DNA of 64,000 nt from Butyricicoccus_B sp017886875. GTDB lineage: Bacteria > Bacillota > Clostridia > Oscillospirales > Butyricicoccaceae. A program made the translations under genes and the position numbers. Below the pieces are notes generated by a model, which saw only the letters and a list, made by a program, of their open reading frames with translations, was not told where the DNA came from and searched no databases. Position 1 is the first letter of the stretch, and every line of letters begins with the position of its first letter. Shown here piece after piece: positions 34,814-43,574 of the stretch. The stretch is taken from positions 1,860,001 to 1,924,000 of the forward strand of contig OZ007036.1 of NCBI GenBank assembly GCA_963931655.1, in the 5' to 3' direction.

Positions 34814-35756
34814 TAATATAGATATTAGTATTATAGTGTTGACATATTTTCATGAAGATTATATAAATAAAGCATTGGATAGTATTTTAATGCAAAAAAC
34901 AAAATGTAAATATGAAATATTAATAGGTGATGATGCATCAAAAGATAAAACACCTGAAATTATAAGAAAATATGAAAAAAAATTTCCTAATGTTATAATA
35001 CCTATTATTAGACAAATAAATGTTGGTGGATGTAAAAATACATTTGAATTATTAAGTAAATCAAGAGGAAAGTATATTGCCATTTTAGAGGGTGATGATT
35101 ATTGGCTTAGCGAGAATAAACTACAGAAACAATTTGATTTTTTAGAAAAAAATAAACAATATATTGGTTGTTGTAGTAAATGTTTGGTTATCGATGAAAA
35201 TAATATTCCAGATTATACGCGTTATCCTCATTTTGCATATAATAAAAAAATATTTACACTTGATGATTTAATAGAACGTTGGGATTTGCCAGCACAAGCA
35301 AGTACCATGATGTATAGAAATATTTTTAAAAATATGAATCCTGAACAGTATTCTATTATATACAACGCACATGAAATAGTTGGTGATAAAACAGTTATGT
35401 TACTTCTTTTATCTAGGGCACCTATGTATTGTTTTAATGAAATTCTTTCTTGCTATAGATTCGTGATTAAGAAAAATGGTCATAATTGGTTTTCAATACA
35501 CCATTCTAACCAGTATTGGCAATATGATGGATTTATGTATCCTTGCAGGCTTGAAAAATGGGCTAGAAAAAATTTAAAATTAAAAAAACATATGGGAAAT
35601 AGGAAAGATTATCATTTTATCACTTTTATTCAGGATTTTTTTAAAAAACCATCAGCAATTAGATTTAAATATATATGTGAAATGATTTTAAATAGCCATC
35701 AGCCTGTGAAATATACCTGGTTTGTACTCAAGGCTTTGATTGAAATGGAGGAATAA
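34806..35756 (+). CDS. Family 2 glycosyltransferase
   Basis: A single-domain GT2 enzyme of 316 aa. It contains ISIIVLTYFHEDYINKALDS, GDDASKDKTPEII, and YIAILEGDDYWLSENKLQKQ with the metal-binding EGDD. The DDYW segment and the following KLQKQFDFLEKN are common in polysaccharide glycosyltransferases that add successive sugars. The ATG at 34806 follows AGAGGAAA and overlaps the preceding gene by 8 bases. No membrane segment is visible, so it is cytoplasmic or peripheral. Confidence 0.87.
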   Translation: MNDNIDISIIVLTYFHEDYINKALDSILMQKTKCKYEILIGDDASKDKTPEIIRKYEKKFPNVIIPIIRQINVGGCKNTFELLSKSRGKYIAILEGDDYWLSENKLQKQFDFLEKNKQYIGCCSKCLVIDENNIPDYTRYPHFAYNKKIFTLDDLIERWDLPAQASTMMYRNIFKNMNPEQYSIIYNAHEIVGDKTVMLLLLSRAPMYCFNEILSCYRFVIKKNGHNWFSIHHSNQYWQYDGFMYPCRLEKWARKNLKLKKHMGNRKDYHFITFIQDFFKKPSAIRFKYICEMILNSHQPVKYTWFVLKALIEMEE

Positions 35757-35760
35757 ATTT

Positions 35761-37152
35761 ATGAAATTCTGTAATAGACCTTTTGCAGATGTTTATTTAG
35801 CACCAAATGGAGAGGTTTGGCCATGTTCTTGGATGCATTATCCTATTGGGAATTTATATACTCAAGATTTAGATGAAATATGGAACAGTGAAGAAGCAAA
35901 AAGGACACGTGAAAGTATTCTTGATGGTTCATTTGCTTATTGTAGAAAAACTTCATGCCCATTTTTAGAAAGAGGTGAACTGGAAGATTTATCAGTTGAA
36001 GAAATTGAAGAGTTATCAATTGTACCTAAAAATCCTAAACAAATATTTATTGCAAATGATAAAATTTGCAATATTGCATGTACTACGTGTCGTACATCTC
36101 TATTTTGTCCAGATAAAGAATATAAAAACAAAATAGACAACGTTTTACAAAATTTATTGCCTTATATAAATAAATCAAATTATGTGAATATAAATGGAAA
36201 TGGTGAGTTTTTAGCCAATAATAGTTTTATACAGCTTTTAAATAAAATAGAACCTCAAAATAATGACTTTAAAATAGGATTTCAAACTAATGGTATTCTA
36301 TTTGATGAAAAACATTGGAAACAATTTGAACACTTAGAAAATTATAATGTACGTATTACAGTTACATTAAATAGTTTAAGAAAGGAGATTTATAGATATT
36401 TAAGCGGTGGATTTGATAAGTTAGATTTAGTGATAGAAAATTTGAAATTCTTAAGTAAATTAAGAAAAGAAAATAAAATAAATGAACTACAGGTTTGTAT
36501 GGTAGTACAAGAGTGTAATTATCAAGAAATACCATCATATATAAAAAAATTAACAGAAAATGATGATTTTTCTATTGACAAAATTACTCTACGTCCAGTT
36601 TATAAATGGTTTGGTATGGAAGAAGAAACATATTGGTTTAAAAATATACTAAATCCATTACACCCATATCATAAAGAATATTGTAAAATATTAAAAGATG
36701 AGTGTTGGAATAATCCAAAAGTGTATGATTGGGGTTGCCATAATATAAGAGAAGCGAAACCTCACCCGTTTGCTCAAGAAAAAGAATATAATAAACTACT
36801 TATATCTATTTATGAGAATGATTTATCATTATCACCTAAAGAATACTTAAATAGACGTATAAAAGATTTGGGAATTTCAAAACTAGGATTTTTTGGTTCA
36901 AATCAAGTTTCAGAAAAAATATTGAACTGGCTAAGAGAAACCGACTCAAAGCCAGTATATGAGTTAACATGGTTTAATACATCTAATGAAGATATTCCTA
37001 AAATTAGCATGCAGGATTTTAAACCAGAACTAGCTGATACAATTTTACTTGCTGACTACTATGATAGAGAAAATATATCAAATAATTTAAGAACATTAAA
37101 ATTCAATGGAAAAATTATTACATTAGCAGAATTAATAAATGGTACAAACTGA
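35761..37152 (+). CDS. Radical SAM protein with SPASM-like module at the N-terminus
   Basis: Residues 1-65 look like a SPASM cluster domain (FCNRPFADVYLAPNGEVWPC, SWMHYPIGNL, CRKTSCPF). The radical SAM motif CNIACTTC follows near residue 104, so the usual order (SAM core then SPASM) is reversed. The last 90 residues form a small Rossmann-like domain (SKLGFFGSNQVSEKILNWL), related in pattern to segments of three other island proteins. GGAGG lies 9 bases before the ATG. The substrate is unknown; the gene sits among glycosyltransferase and methyltransferase genes. Confidence 0.78.
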   Translation: MKFCNRPFADVYLAPNGEVWPCSWMHYPIGNLYTQDLDEIWNSEEAKRTRESILDGSFAYCRKTSCPFLERGELEDLSVEEIEELSIVPKNPKQIFIANDKICNIACTTCRTSLFCPDKEYKNKIDNVLQNLLPYINKSNYVNINGNGEFLANNSFIQLLNKIEPQNNDFKIGFQTNGILFDEKHWKQFEHLENYNVRITVTLNSLRKEIYRYLSGGFDKLDLVIENLKFLSKLRKENKINELQVCMVVQECNYQEIPSYIKKLTENDDFSIDKITLRPVYKWFGMEEETYWFKNILNPLHPYHKEYCKILKDECWNNPKVYDWGCHNIREAKPHPFAQEKEYNKLLISIYENDLSLSPKEYLNRRIKDLGISKLGFFGSNQVSEKILNWLRETDSKPVYELTWFNTSNEDIPKISMQDFKPELADTILLADYYDRENISNNLRTLKFNGKIITLAELINGTN

Positions 37153-37715
37153 TGAAGTTTTTTAAATTAGCAATTTCTGCACTATGTGGTGCTATTAGTG
37201 CAGGAATAATTGTAAAAAAAGTTTGGATTGATAAATATAAATTGCAGAATGAAAAATTATCATTTTCAGAAAAAGAAAGAAAAATTTGGTATACTTGGTT
37301 TCTAATTGAGCAAAAGGGTTTTTCGTGTTTAGACTTTTTTGTAAAATACAATTACAAAACAATTGCAGTATATGGAATGAATGGTTTTGGTCGTTGTTTG
37401 GTTGATTGTTTAATGGTAGATAGTAAGGATATATTCGTAAAATATGCGGTTGAAAAAGACAAACCAAGTGCAGTTCATGAAAAATTGAAAGTATATCGTA
37501 TGGGTGATGATAAATTACCAAAAGCTGATTGCATTGTTATTTGTGATTTAAATCGTGTGCATGAAAAGTACCAAGAGTTAAAAGAATCTGGCTTTAAGGG
37601 AAAGGTGGTTTCTTTTTCAGATATTCTAATGTATGTAATAAATAAAAATAACATGTGTAGTAGAGATGGCTTAATTAGTGATTGGTATAGTAATGACTTG
37701 CTTACAGGTGAATGA
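37152..37715 (+). CDS. Unknown protein with Rossmann-like YGMNGFG motif
   Basis: A 187-aa protein whose first 20 residues are hydrophobic (LAISALCGAISAGIIVKKV), possibly a membrane anchor. The rest is a small alpha/beta domain with IAVYGMNGFGRCLVDCLMVD near residue 75 and DCIVICDLNRVHEKYQELKE near 130. This matches the pattern of the YGxGxxG module fused to other proteins of the island. It shares one base with the stop of the previous gene (TGATGA). No function is assigned. Confidence 0.72.
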   Translation: MKFFKLAISALCGAISAGIIVKKVWIDKYKLQNEKLSFSEKERKIWYTWFLIEQKGFSCLDFFVKYNYKTIAVYGMNGFGRCLVDCLMVDSKDIFVKYAVEKDKPSAVHEKLKVYRMGDDKLPKADCIVICDLNRVHEKYQELKESGFKGKVVSFSDILMYVINKNNMCSRDGLISDWYSNDLLTGE

Positions 37716-37727
37716 GGAGAAAGTATA

Positions 37728-38813
37728 ATGTTAAGTGATAACTTAATAAGCAATTGTGAACAACAATATCAATTTTTTGATAAAATAGCACAATATATTG
37801 ATTCTATGTATGATTATGAATCTAAGGAATGTTTTCAAGCAAGGTTAAATTTAGATATTAACTTGAATTTAAAAAACTGGTTTGAGTTAGTTGGATGTTA
37901 TCATATGTTCAAAAATTCTGACTATATAGATGAGCATTATAAAAAAATATGTAATTTGATAAAACAAAAAAAGCCTATATACATATATGGCACAGGATAC
38001 TTAGGAAAAATTTGGTGTAAAATACTTAAAAAAGAATCAGCTAATATAGTAGGTTTTTTTGATAGAAATTATGCTACTGTTAGAAATTGTTTAGATTTAC
38101 CTGTATTTCCACCTCCTTCAGAAAATAATGGAAAGTATATTATTAATTCGGTTGTAATTGGTGAATTAGATGTATATAATATGCTTAAAAGTATCGGCTT
38201 TTCTGATGAGCAAATATTTCCAATGCCATCAAAAAGTATACGAAGTAATCAGTATTTTGATTTTAAAGAAAAATGTAAATTTGGTGATGCATTTATTGAT
38301 GCAGGCAGTTTAAATTGTGCTACATCTGTACAATTTGCAAATTGGTGTAATGGAGAATATTCAAAGATATTTGCATTTGAGCCAGATCCAGACAATTATA
38401 AAATATGCAAACAAGTTGCAAAAGATAATTTAGAAAATGTAGAAATAATAAATGCTGGATTATATAATCAAAATACAACACTGTATTTTGAAAGTACAGC
38501 AACTGGTGGAAGTAAGATAGAACCAACTGGTAATACTCAAATAACTGTTGTAACATTGGATAGCGTTGTTAAGGATACAAAAGTATCATTTATTAAGATG
38601 GATATTGAAGGCAGTGAATTAGCTGCACTTGAAGGTGCAGTAAAAATTATAAAAAGAGATAAGCCATTATGTGCAATATCTGTATATCATAAAATGGGTG
38701 ATGTTGTAGTTATAATGGATTATCTTAAACATCTTGTTCCAGAATATAGATTTGCATTAAGACATTATTCTAATTGTGTGTTTGAAACAGTATTGTATGC
38801 TTTTTGTGATTAA
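37728..38813 (+). CDS. FkbM-family methyltransferase with N-terminal YGxGxxG module
   Basis: The first 160 residues include a Rossmann-like module (PIYIYGTGYLGKIWCKILKK, then VVGFFDRN-type sequence). The C-terminal half is an FkbM SAM-dependent methyltransferase: FIDAGSLNCATSVQFA near residue 190, FEPDPDNYKICKQV, and the signature IKMDIEGSELAALEGAVKII. FkbM enzymes O-methylate sugars and other hydroxyls, so methylation of a glycan residue is likely. GAGGAG precedes the ATG. Confidence 0.83.
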   Translation: MLSDNLISNCEQQYQFFDKIAQYIDSMYDYESKECFQARLNLDINLNLKNWFELVGCYHMFKNSDYIDEHYKKICNLIKQKKPIYIYGTGYLGKIWCKILKKESANIVGFFDRNYATVRNCLDLPVFPPPSENNGKYIINSVVIGELDVYNMLKSIGFSDEQIFPMPSKSIRSNQYFDFKEKCKFGDAFIDAGSLNCATSVQFANWCNGEYSKIFAFEPDPDNYKICKQVAKDNLENVEIINAGLYNQNTTLYFESTATGGSKIEPTGNTQITVVTLDSVVKDTKVSFIKMDIEGSELAALEGAVKIIKRDKPLCAISVYHKMGDVVVIMDYLKHLVPEYRFALRHYSNCVFETVLYAFCD

Positions 38814-38847
38814 TTTATAAAAGTAACAAAAAGGAGTGTAAGAAATT

Positions 38848-39945
38848 TTGTCAATTCAAATAACAAAATCTTCAATGCCATTTTTGGAAGATTATATAGA
38901 TGAAATCAAGGACATATGGGATAGTAGATGGCTAACAAATAATGGTTCTAAACATAGAAAACTGCAAGAACAACTTATAAGATATCTTGCAGTTGAAAAT
39001 ATAGATTTACTTACCAATGGTCATATGGCATTAGAAATAGCAATACAAGCTATGGATTTAAAAGGTGAAATTATAACTACTCCTTTTACTTTTGCATCAA
39101 CTACTCAAGCAATTGTTAGAAATGGTATAAAACCTGTTTTTTGCGACATAAATCCATTTGATTTTACAATAGATGTTAATAAAATTGAAAATTTAATTAC
39201 AGAAAAAACAACTGCTATTTTGCCAGTACATGTCTATGGTAATGTATGTGATGTTCACCCAATAGAACAAATTGCTAGAAAACATAATCTAAAAGTTATT
39301 TATGATGCAGCACATGCATTCGGTGTTACATATAAAGGTATAGGAATCGGAAATTTTGGAGATGCTTCCTGTTTTAGTTTTCATGCTACTAAAGTTTTTC
39401 ACACAATAGAGGGAGGAGCTATTTGTTTTAGTGATAAATATATTGGAGAAAAAGTGTCTAAAATTAAAAACTTTGGGATTGAATCTGCGGAAGATGTAAC
39501 AGAAGTAGGTACTAATGCTAAAATGAATGAGTTTTGTGCTGCAATGGGTTTATGTAATCTAAAACATGTAGATTTTGAAATTGAGAAAAGAAAAAAAATT
39601 TTTAATAGGTATTATGAAAGGTTAAACAATGTAGATGGTTTGCGGCTAAATAAATTGCAAGAAAATGTGAAAAGTAATTATGCATATTTTCCAATAATAA
39701 TTTATGAAAATATTTTTAAGGAAAGCAGAGACGATTTATTAAAAAGATTGAATGATAGGGAAATTTATCCTAGGAAATATTTTTATCCAACAACTAATTC
39801 ATTTTCTTGTTATAATAATAAATACAATATTGACAATACACCAATAGCAACTTCAGTATCTAAGAGAGTTTTAACTTTACCTTTATACTCTGATTTATCT
39901 TTGAGTGATGTTGATTTTATATGTGATACAATACTAAGGCGGTGA
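38848..39945 (+). CDS. DegT/DnrJ/EryC1 sugar aminotransferase
   Basis: A PLP-dependent transaminase that installs an amino group on a keto-sugar nucleotide. It contains ITTPFTFASTTQAIVRNGIK, the YDAAHAFGVTYKG segment and the PLP-lysine motif SFHATKVFHTIEGGA near residue 180. The pattern is closest, by eye, to the VioA/FdtB type group. The length of 365 aa is typical. The start is TTG at 38848, 11 bases after AAAGGAG. It may have drawn on a dTDP-4-keto sugar before the adjacent rmlA and rmlB genes decayed; it could now use the CDP-4-keto sugar. Confidence 0.88.
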   Translation: MSIQITKSSMPFLEDYIDEIKDIWDSRWLTNNGSKHRKLQEQLIRYLAVENIDLLTNGHMALEIAIQAMDLKGEIITTPFTFASTTQAIVRNGIKPVFCDINPFDFTIDVNKIENLITEKTTAILPVHVYGNVCDVHPIEQIARKHNLKVIYDAAHAFGVTYKGIGIGNFGDASCFSFHATKVFHTIEGGAICFSDKYIGEKVSKIKNFGIESAEDVTEVGTNAKMNEFCAAMGLCNLKHVDFEIEKRKKIFNRYYERLNNVDGLRLNKLQENVKSNYAYFPIIIYENIFKESRDDLLKRLNDREIYPRKYFYPTTNSFSCYNNKYNIDNTPIATSVSKRVLTLPLYSDLSLSDVDFICDTILRR

Positions 39946-39951
39946 TGATAA

Positions 39952-40554
39952 TTTAAAGGTATAATTCTATTTGTAGGTTCAAGTACTAAGATATGTCATT
40001 TGAAAAAAGTGAAAACTAAGTAGCTTTTACCTGTATATGTATAAGCCACCTGTTTATTATTCACTTTCTGTTATGTTAGCTGTTATTATGGATATTTTAA
40101 TAATATATATACACCAAACGACATACAAAGATTTAGAATTGTTGATTTTGACAAAAATAAAAACGTTTTGTTAGTATAATAAAATACAAAGAATCATAAA
40201 TTTAATTATTGTATAACGGGTTTGTATTTTTATGATAATATGGTTATAGAAAAGGCAAAATTAGTTAAACCATCTAAATAAGGAGAACTTGAAATAACTG
40301 ATTTAAATAAAATGTATTTGAGCGAAGATAAACTGAAAGTCCAAATACTCGGATGTGGTTTTGATTGTATGGATATAGGGGAAATATATAACTTAATAAA
40401 TGCATCAGTATTTATTAAAAATATATAAAAACATCAAGGTGTTATTATATCCTCTACAGAGGAAATTGATTATCGTAAAGGTTGGATTAATAATAACAAA
40501 TTGCTTGAAGTAGCTTTGAATTATGGTGAATCTCAATATTGCAAGTATTCATAA
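39952..40554 (+). pseudogene. rmlA: Decayed glucose-1-phosphate thymidylyltransferase gene
   Basis: RmlA can be followed piecewise. FKGIILFVGSSTKICHL replaces MKGIILAGGSGTRLYPLT from 39952, with the start ATG now TTT. KTK-stop-LLPVY follows, then after a frameshift KPPVYYSLSVMLAVIMDILI, a second shift, and TPNDIQRF. About 60 codons appear deleted. Then come VDFDKNKNVLLV, two stops, FNYCITGLYFYDN, KPSK-stop-GELEITDLN, GFDCMDIGEI, another stop, and IDYRKGWINN. At least five in-frame stops and two frameshifts make it non-functional. It shows the locus once made dTDP-glucose. Confidence 0.9.
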
Positions 40555-40587
40555 TATATGGCAGATGGAAATGTTATAGTGTAATAA

Positions 40588-41340
40588 AAATATGAAAATA
40601 TTGATGTAGTGGTGAATTTTGCAGCAGAATCTCATGTTGACTGTTCTATCGAAAATCCAGTTAAATTTTTACATAATGTTTTAGGTGTATTGGTATTGAT
40701 AGAGGCTTGCAGAAAATATGGCATAAATCGCTTTCATCAAGTATCAACTGATGAAGTTTATGGAGATTTGCCATTAGATAGACCTGATTTATTATTTACA
40801 GAACAAACACCGCTTTGCACTAGTTCACCATGTAGTAGTTCTAAAGCTGCAGCAGATTTATTGGTTCTTTCTTACTATAGAACTTATAATCTACCAGTGA
40901 CTATAACACGTTGTTCTAATAACTATGGTGCATATCAATTTACAGAAAAACTTATACCATTTATGATTTCTAATGCTTTAGATAATAAATCACTGCCTGT
41001 TTATGGTAAGGGATTAAATGTAAGAGATTGGTTGTATGTAGAAGATCATTGCTCAGCTATTGATTTAGTGGTACATAATGGAAAAGTAGGCGAAGTTTAT
41101 AATGTTGGTGGAAATAATGAAATGCGTAATATAGATATTGTGTGTTTGATTTGTAATAAGCTCAATAAGTCAGAGAGCCTAATAACATATGTAGAAGATA
41201 GAAAAGGTCATGATTTAAGATATGCTATTGATGCAAGTAAAATTAATAAAGAATTGGGTTGGAGTCCAAAGACAAAATTTGAAGATGGTATTGATAAAAC
41301 AATAAAATGGTATGTTGATAATAAGAATTGGTGGAGGTAA
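40588..41340 (+). pseudogene. rmlB: 5'-truncated dTDP-glucose 4,6-dehydratase gene
   Basis: The frame YENIDVVVNFAAESHVDCSI begins at 40588 and stays open to 41340, with STDEVYGDL, RCSNNYGAYQFTEKLIPFMI, VRDWLYVEDHCSAIDLV and the C-terminal IKWYVDNKNWWR. About the first 70-75 residues, including the GxxGxxG NAD-binding motif, are missing. The catalytic YSASK motif reads CSSSK (SSPCSSSKAAAD), so the catalytic Tyr is Cys. A GTG at 40609 could start a 243-aa product, but it would lack cofactor binding and catalysis. A younger decay than the neighbouring rmlA. Confidence 0.88.
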
Positions 41341-41347
41341 GATTTAT

Positions 41348-42532
41348 ATGGATTTTGAATTTAAAGAAATATATGATATATTTTCGCTCAAAACTCCATG
41401 TTATATTATAAGTAATGATAAGTTAGAATATAATATTAAAAATATTTATAAAGCTTTTAAACAAGAGTGGGGAAATAATATTTCTTTAGGATATTCAATA
41501 AAAACTAATAATTTCAAATGGCTTATTAAAAAAGCTTATAATATAGATATGCTAGCCGAGGTAGTATCTGAATTAGAATTTGATACTGCACTTGAAAATG
41601 GATTTGATTATGGTCAAATAATATTAAATGGACCTAACAAAAGCAAGAAAAATATAGAAGATTTAATGAATAATGGTGGAATAATAAATATAGATAATTT
41701 TACTGATATTGATGTAATATGTAAAAAATTTAGAAATGATAAATATATTAAGTGTAAAATAGGAATAAGAGTAAATTTTGACATAGAATTAAAATGTAAA
41801 AATGAAACGACTTCAGGAAATTATGGAAGCAGATTTGGAATTTGCTTAGAAAATGGTGAATTTGAGAGAGCATTAAAAAAGTTGAAAAATGTGGGAATAA
41901 AAATTTCAGGTATTCATATGCATTGTAGTACTAAAACAAGAAGTCTTAATGTTTTTGAAAATATAGCTTTATGTGCTAAATATATTATTCAAAAATATAA
42001 TTTAAATGATTTGGAATTTATTGATATTGGTGGAGGATTTTTTGGAGGACAAAAAAACAGCAATTACCCTACAATGATAGAGTATGCGGAAACAATATGC
42101 AGCCAACTATTGAAAGTAATAGATCCAAATAAAGTGGAATTGATATTAGAACCAGGAGCATCTATATTAGCAACATGTGTAGAATATATATCAAAAGTTA
42201 TAGACATAAAATATGTTAGAGGAAATACAATGGTAACATTGGATGGTTCGTTATTAGATATTAATCCATTTATGGTCAAAAGAAAAAATAAACTGAAAAT
42301 AATAAAAAATAAAATATCAAATAATTTAGAAAAAAAACAAATTTTGTGCGGGAGTACATGTATTGAAAATGATAGATTTGATGTAATTGAAGATGGTTGT
42401 AAAATTGATATTAATGATAGAATAATATTATATAATGTTGGAGCATATACAATGTCATTTAATAATTTTTTTATTAATATGCCACCTAATATATATGTTT
42501 TAGATAAAGATAAAATTACTTTAGTTAGATAG
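41348..42532 (+). CDS. Diaminopimelate/ornithine decarboxylase-like PLP enzyme (fold type III)
   Basis: An alanine-racemase-fold enzyme of 394 aa. The PLP lysine is K52 in LGYSIKTNN, GIHMHCSTKTRS near residue 195 matches the HIGSQ region, GGGFFGG is the Gly-rich loop, and CGSTCIENDRFDVI and VGAYTMSFNNFF match the C-terminal Cys and Tyr motifs. The usual EPGR is EPGA here, so the PLP-phosphate Arg is replaced, and the substrate loop differs. It probably decarboxylates or otherwise handles an amino acid for the glycan rather than making lysine. GGAGG lies 10 bases before the ATG at 41348. Confidence 0.83.
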   Translation: MDFEFKEIYDIFSLKTPCYIISNDKLEYNIKNIYKAFKQEWGNNISLGYSIKTNNFKWLIKKAYNIDMLAEVVSELEFDTALENGFDYGQIILNGPNKSKKNIEDLMNNGGIINIDNFTDIDVICKKFRNDKYIKCKIGIRVNFDIELKCKNETTSGNYGSRFGICLENGEFERALKKLKNVGIKISGIHMHCSTKTRSLNVFENIALCAKYIIQKYNLNDLEFIDIGGGFFGGQKNSNYPTMIEYAETICSQLLKVIDPNKVELILEPGASILATCVEYISKVIDIKYVRGNTMVTLDGSLLDINPFMVKRKNKLKIIKNKISNNLEKKQILCGSTCIENDRFDVIEDGCKIDINDRIILYNVGAYTMSFNNFFINMPPNIYVLDKDKITLVR

Positions 42533-42554
42533 TAATATTGAATAGGAGTTTAAA

Positions 42555-43565
42555 ATGAATATATTGCTAACTTCAGTAGGAAGAAGAAGTTATATAGTAA
42601 AATATTTTAAAGATGCTTTGTATGGTATTGGTGAGGTTCATGTCGCAAATAGTAGTGATATAAATCCATGTTTTAGTATTGCTGATAAGAGTATTGTAAC
42701 ACCATTGATATATTCATCTGAATACATTCCATTTATTAAAGAATATTGTATTAAAAATTCAATTAATGCAATAATTTCATTATTTGATGTGGATTTACCA
42801 ATACTAGCATCTAATATAGAGGTTTTTAATCAAATAGGTGTTAAAGTTATAATATCTGATAAAAATACTATAGATATCTGTAATGATAAATGGAAAACAT
42901 ATGAATTTTTTAGTAGAAATAATATAAATTTTCCAAAAACATATTTGTGCAAAGAAGATTTAAAAAAGGCAATTAAAAATTATGAAACGAGCTATCCAAT
43001 AATATTAAAACCAAGATGGGGAATGGGAACAATTGCTACATATCAAGTAAATAATGATTTAGAGCTAGAGGTTATTTATAATAAGGTATTATTTGATGTA
43101 AAAAATACTTATTTAAAATATGAATCCTATTCAGATATTGATAATTGTATAATTTTTCAAGAAAAAATATTTGGAAAAGAGTATGGACTAGATGTCATTA
43201 ATGATTTAAATGGAAATTATCAAATAACGGTTGTTAAAGAAAAAATAGAAATGAGAGCAGGTGAAACGTATTGTTCTAAAACGATAAAACATGAGCCATT
43301 AAGTTTATTGGGAGAAAAAATTTCTAAATTATTAAATCACGTGGGCAATCTTGATGTGGATTTAATTCATTACAATGATATACCATACATATTAGATCTG
43401 AATGCAAGGTTTGGTGGAGGATATCCATTTAGTCATATTGCTGGAATTGATTTACCCAAAGCTATTGTTAAGTGGTTAAATCATCAAAAAACATATGATT
43501 ATGAATTTAAATATGATTGTAATGTATTATCTTATAAAGAGTTTAACATAAGAAAAATTAATTAG
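42555..43565 (+). CDS. ATP-grasp ligase
   Basis: A 336-aa single-chain ATP-grasp protein resembling the carbamoyl-phosphate-synthase large-chain type. A pre-ATP-grasp Rossmann domain (MNILLTSVGRRSYIVKYFKD) is followed by the ATP-binding segment SYPIILKPRWGMGTIATYQV near residue 150. The metal-binding end is YILDLNARFGGGYPFSH near 285. Such enzymes join a carboxylate to an amine, and the preceding gene could supply an amine, so an amide-linked glycan decoration is a testable idea. AGGAG precedes the ATG. Confidence 0.85.
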   Translation: MNILLTSVGRRSYIVKYFKDALYGIGEVHVANSSDINPCFSIADKSIVTPLIYSSEYIPFIKEYCIKNSINAIISLFDVDLPILASNIEVFNQIGVKVIISDKNTIDICNDKWKTYEFFSRNNINFPKTYLCKEDLKKAIKNYETSYPIILKPRWGMGTIATYQVNNDLELEVIYNKVLFDVKNTYLKYESYSDIDNCIIFQEKIFGKEYGLDVINDLNGNYQITVVKEKIEMRAGETYCSKTIKHEPLSLLGEKISKLLNHVGNLDVDLIHYNDIPYILDLNARFGGGYPFSHIAGIDLPKAIVKWLNHQKTYDYEFKYDCNVLSYKEFNIRKIN

Positions 43566-43574
43566 GAGAAGTGT

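Noticed and set aside
38848..39945. rfbH-type CDP-4-keto-6-deoxyglucose 3-dehydrase
   Set aside because: The PLP lysine is present in SFHATKVFHTIEGG and no iron-sulfur cysteine set is visible; in RfbH the lysine is replaced by His. It is an ordinary aminotransferase.
40609..41340. Intact 243-aa sugar epimerase starting at GTG 40609
   Set aside because: Upstream homology to RmlB continues in frame beyond this GTG, the NAD motif is missing and the catalytic Tyr is Cys, so it is called a pseudogene.
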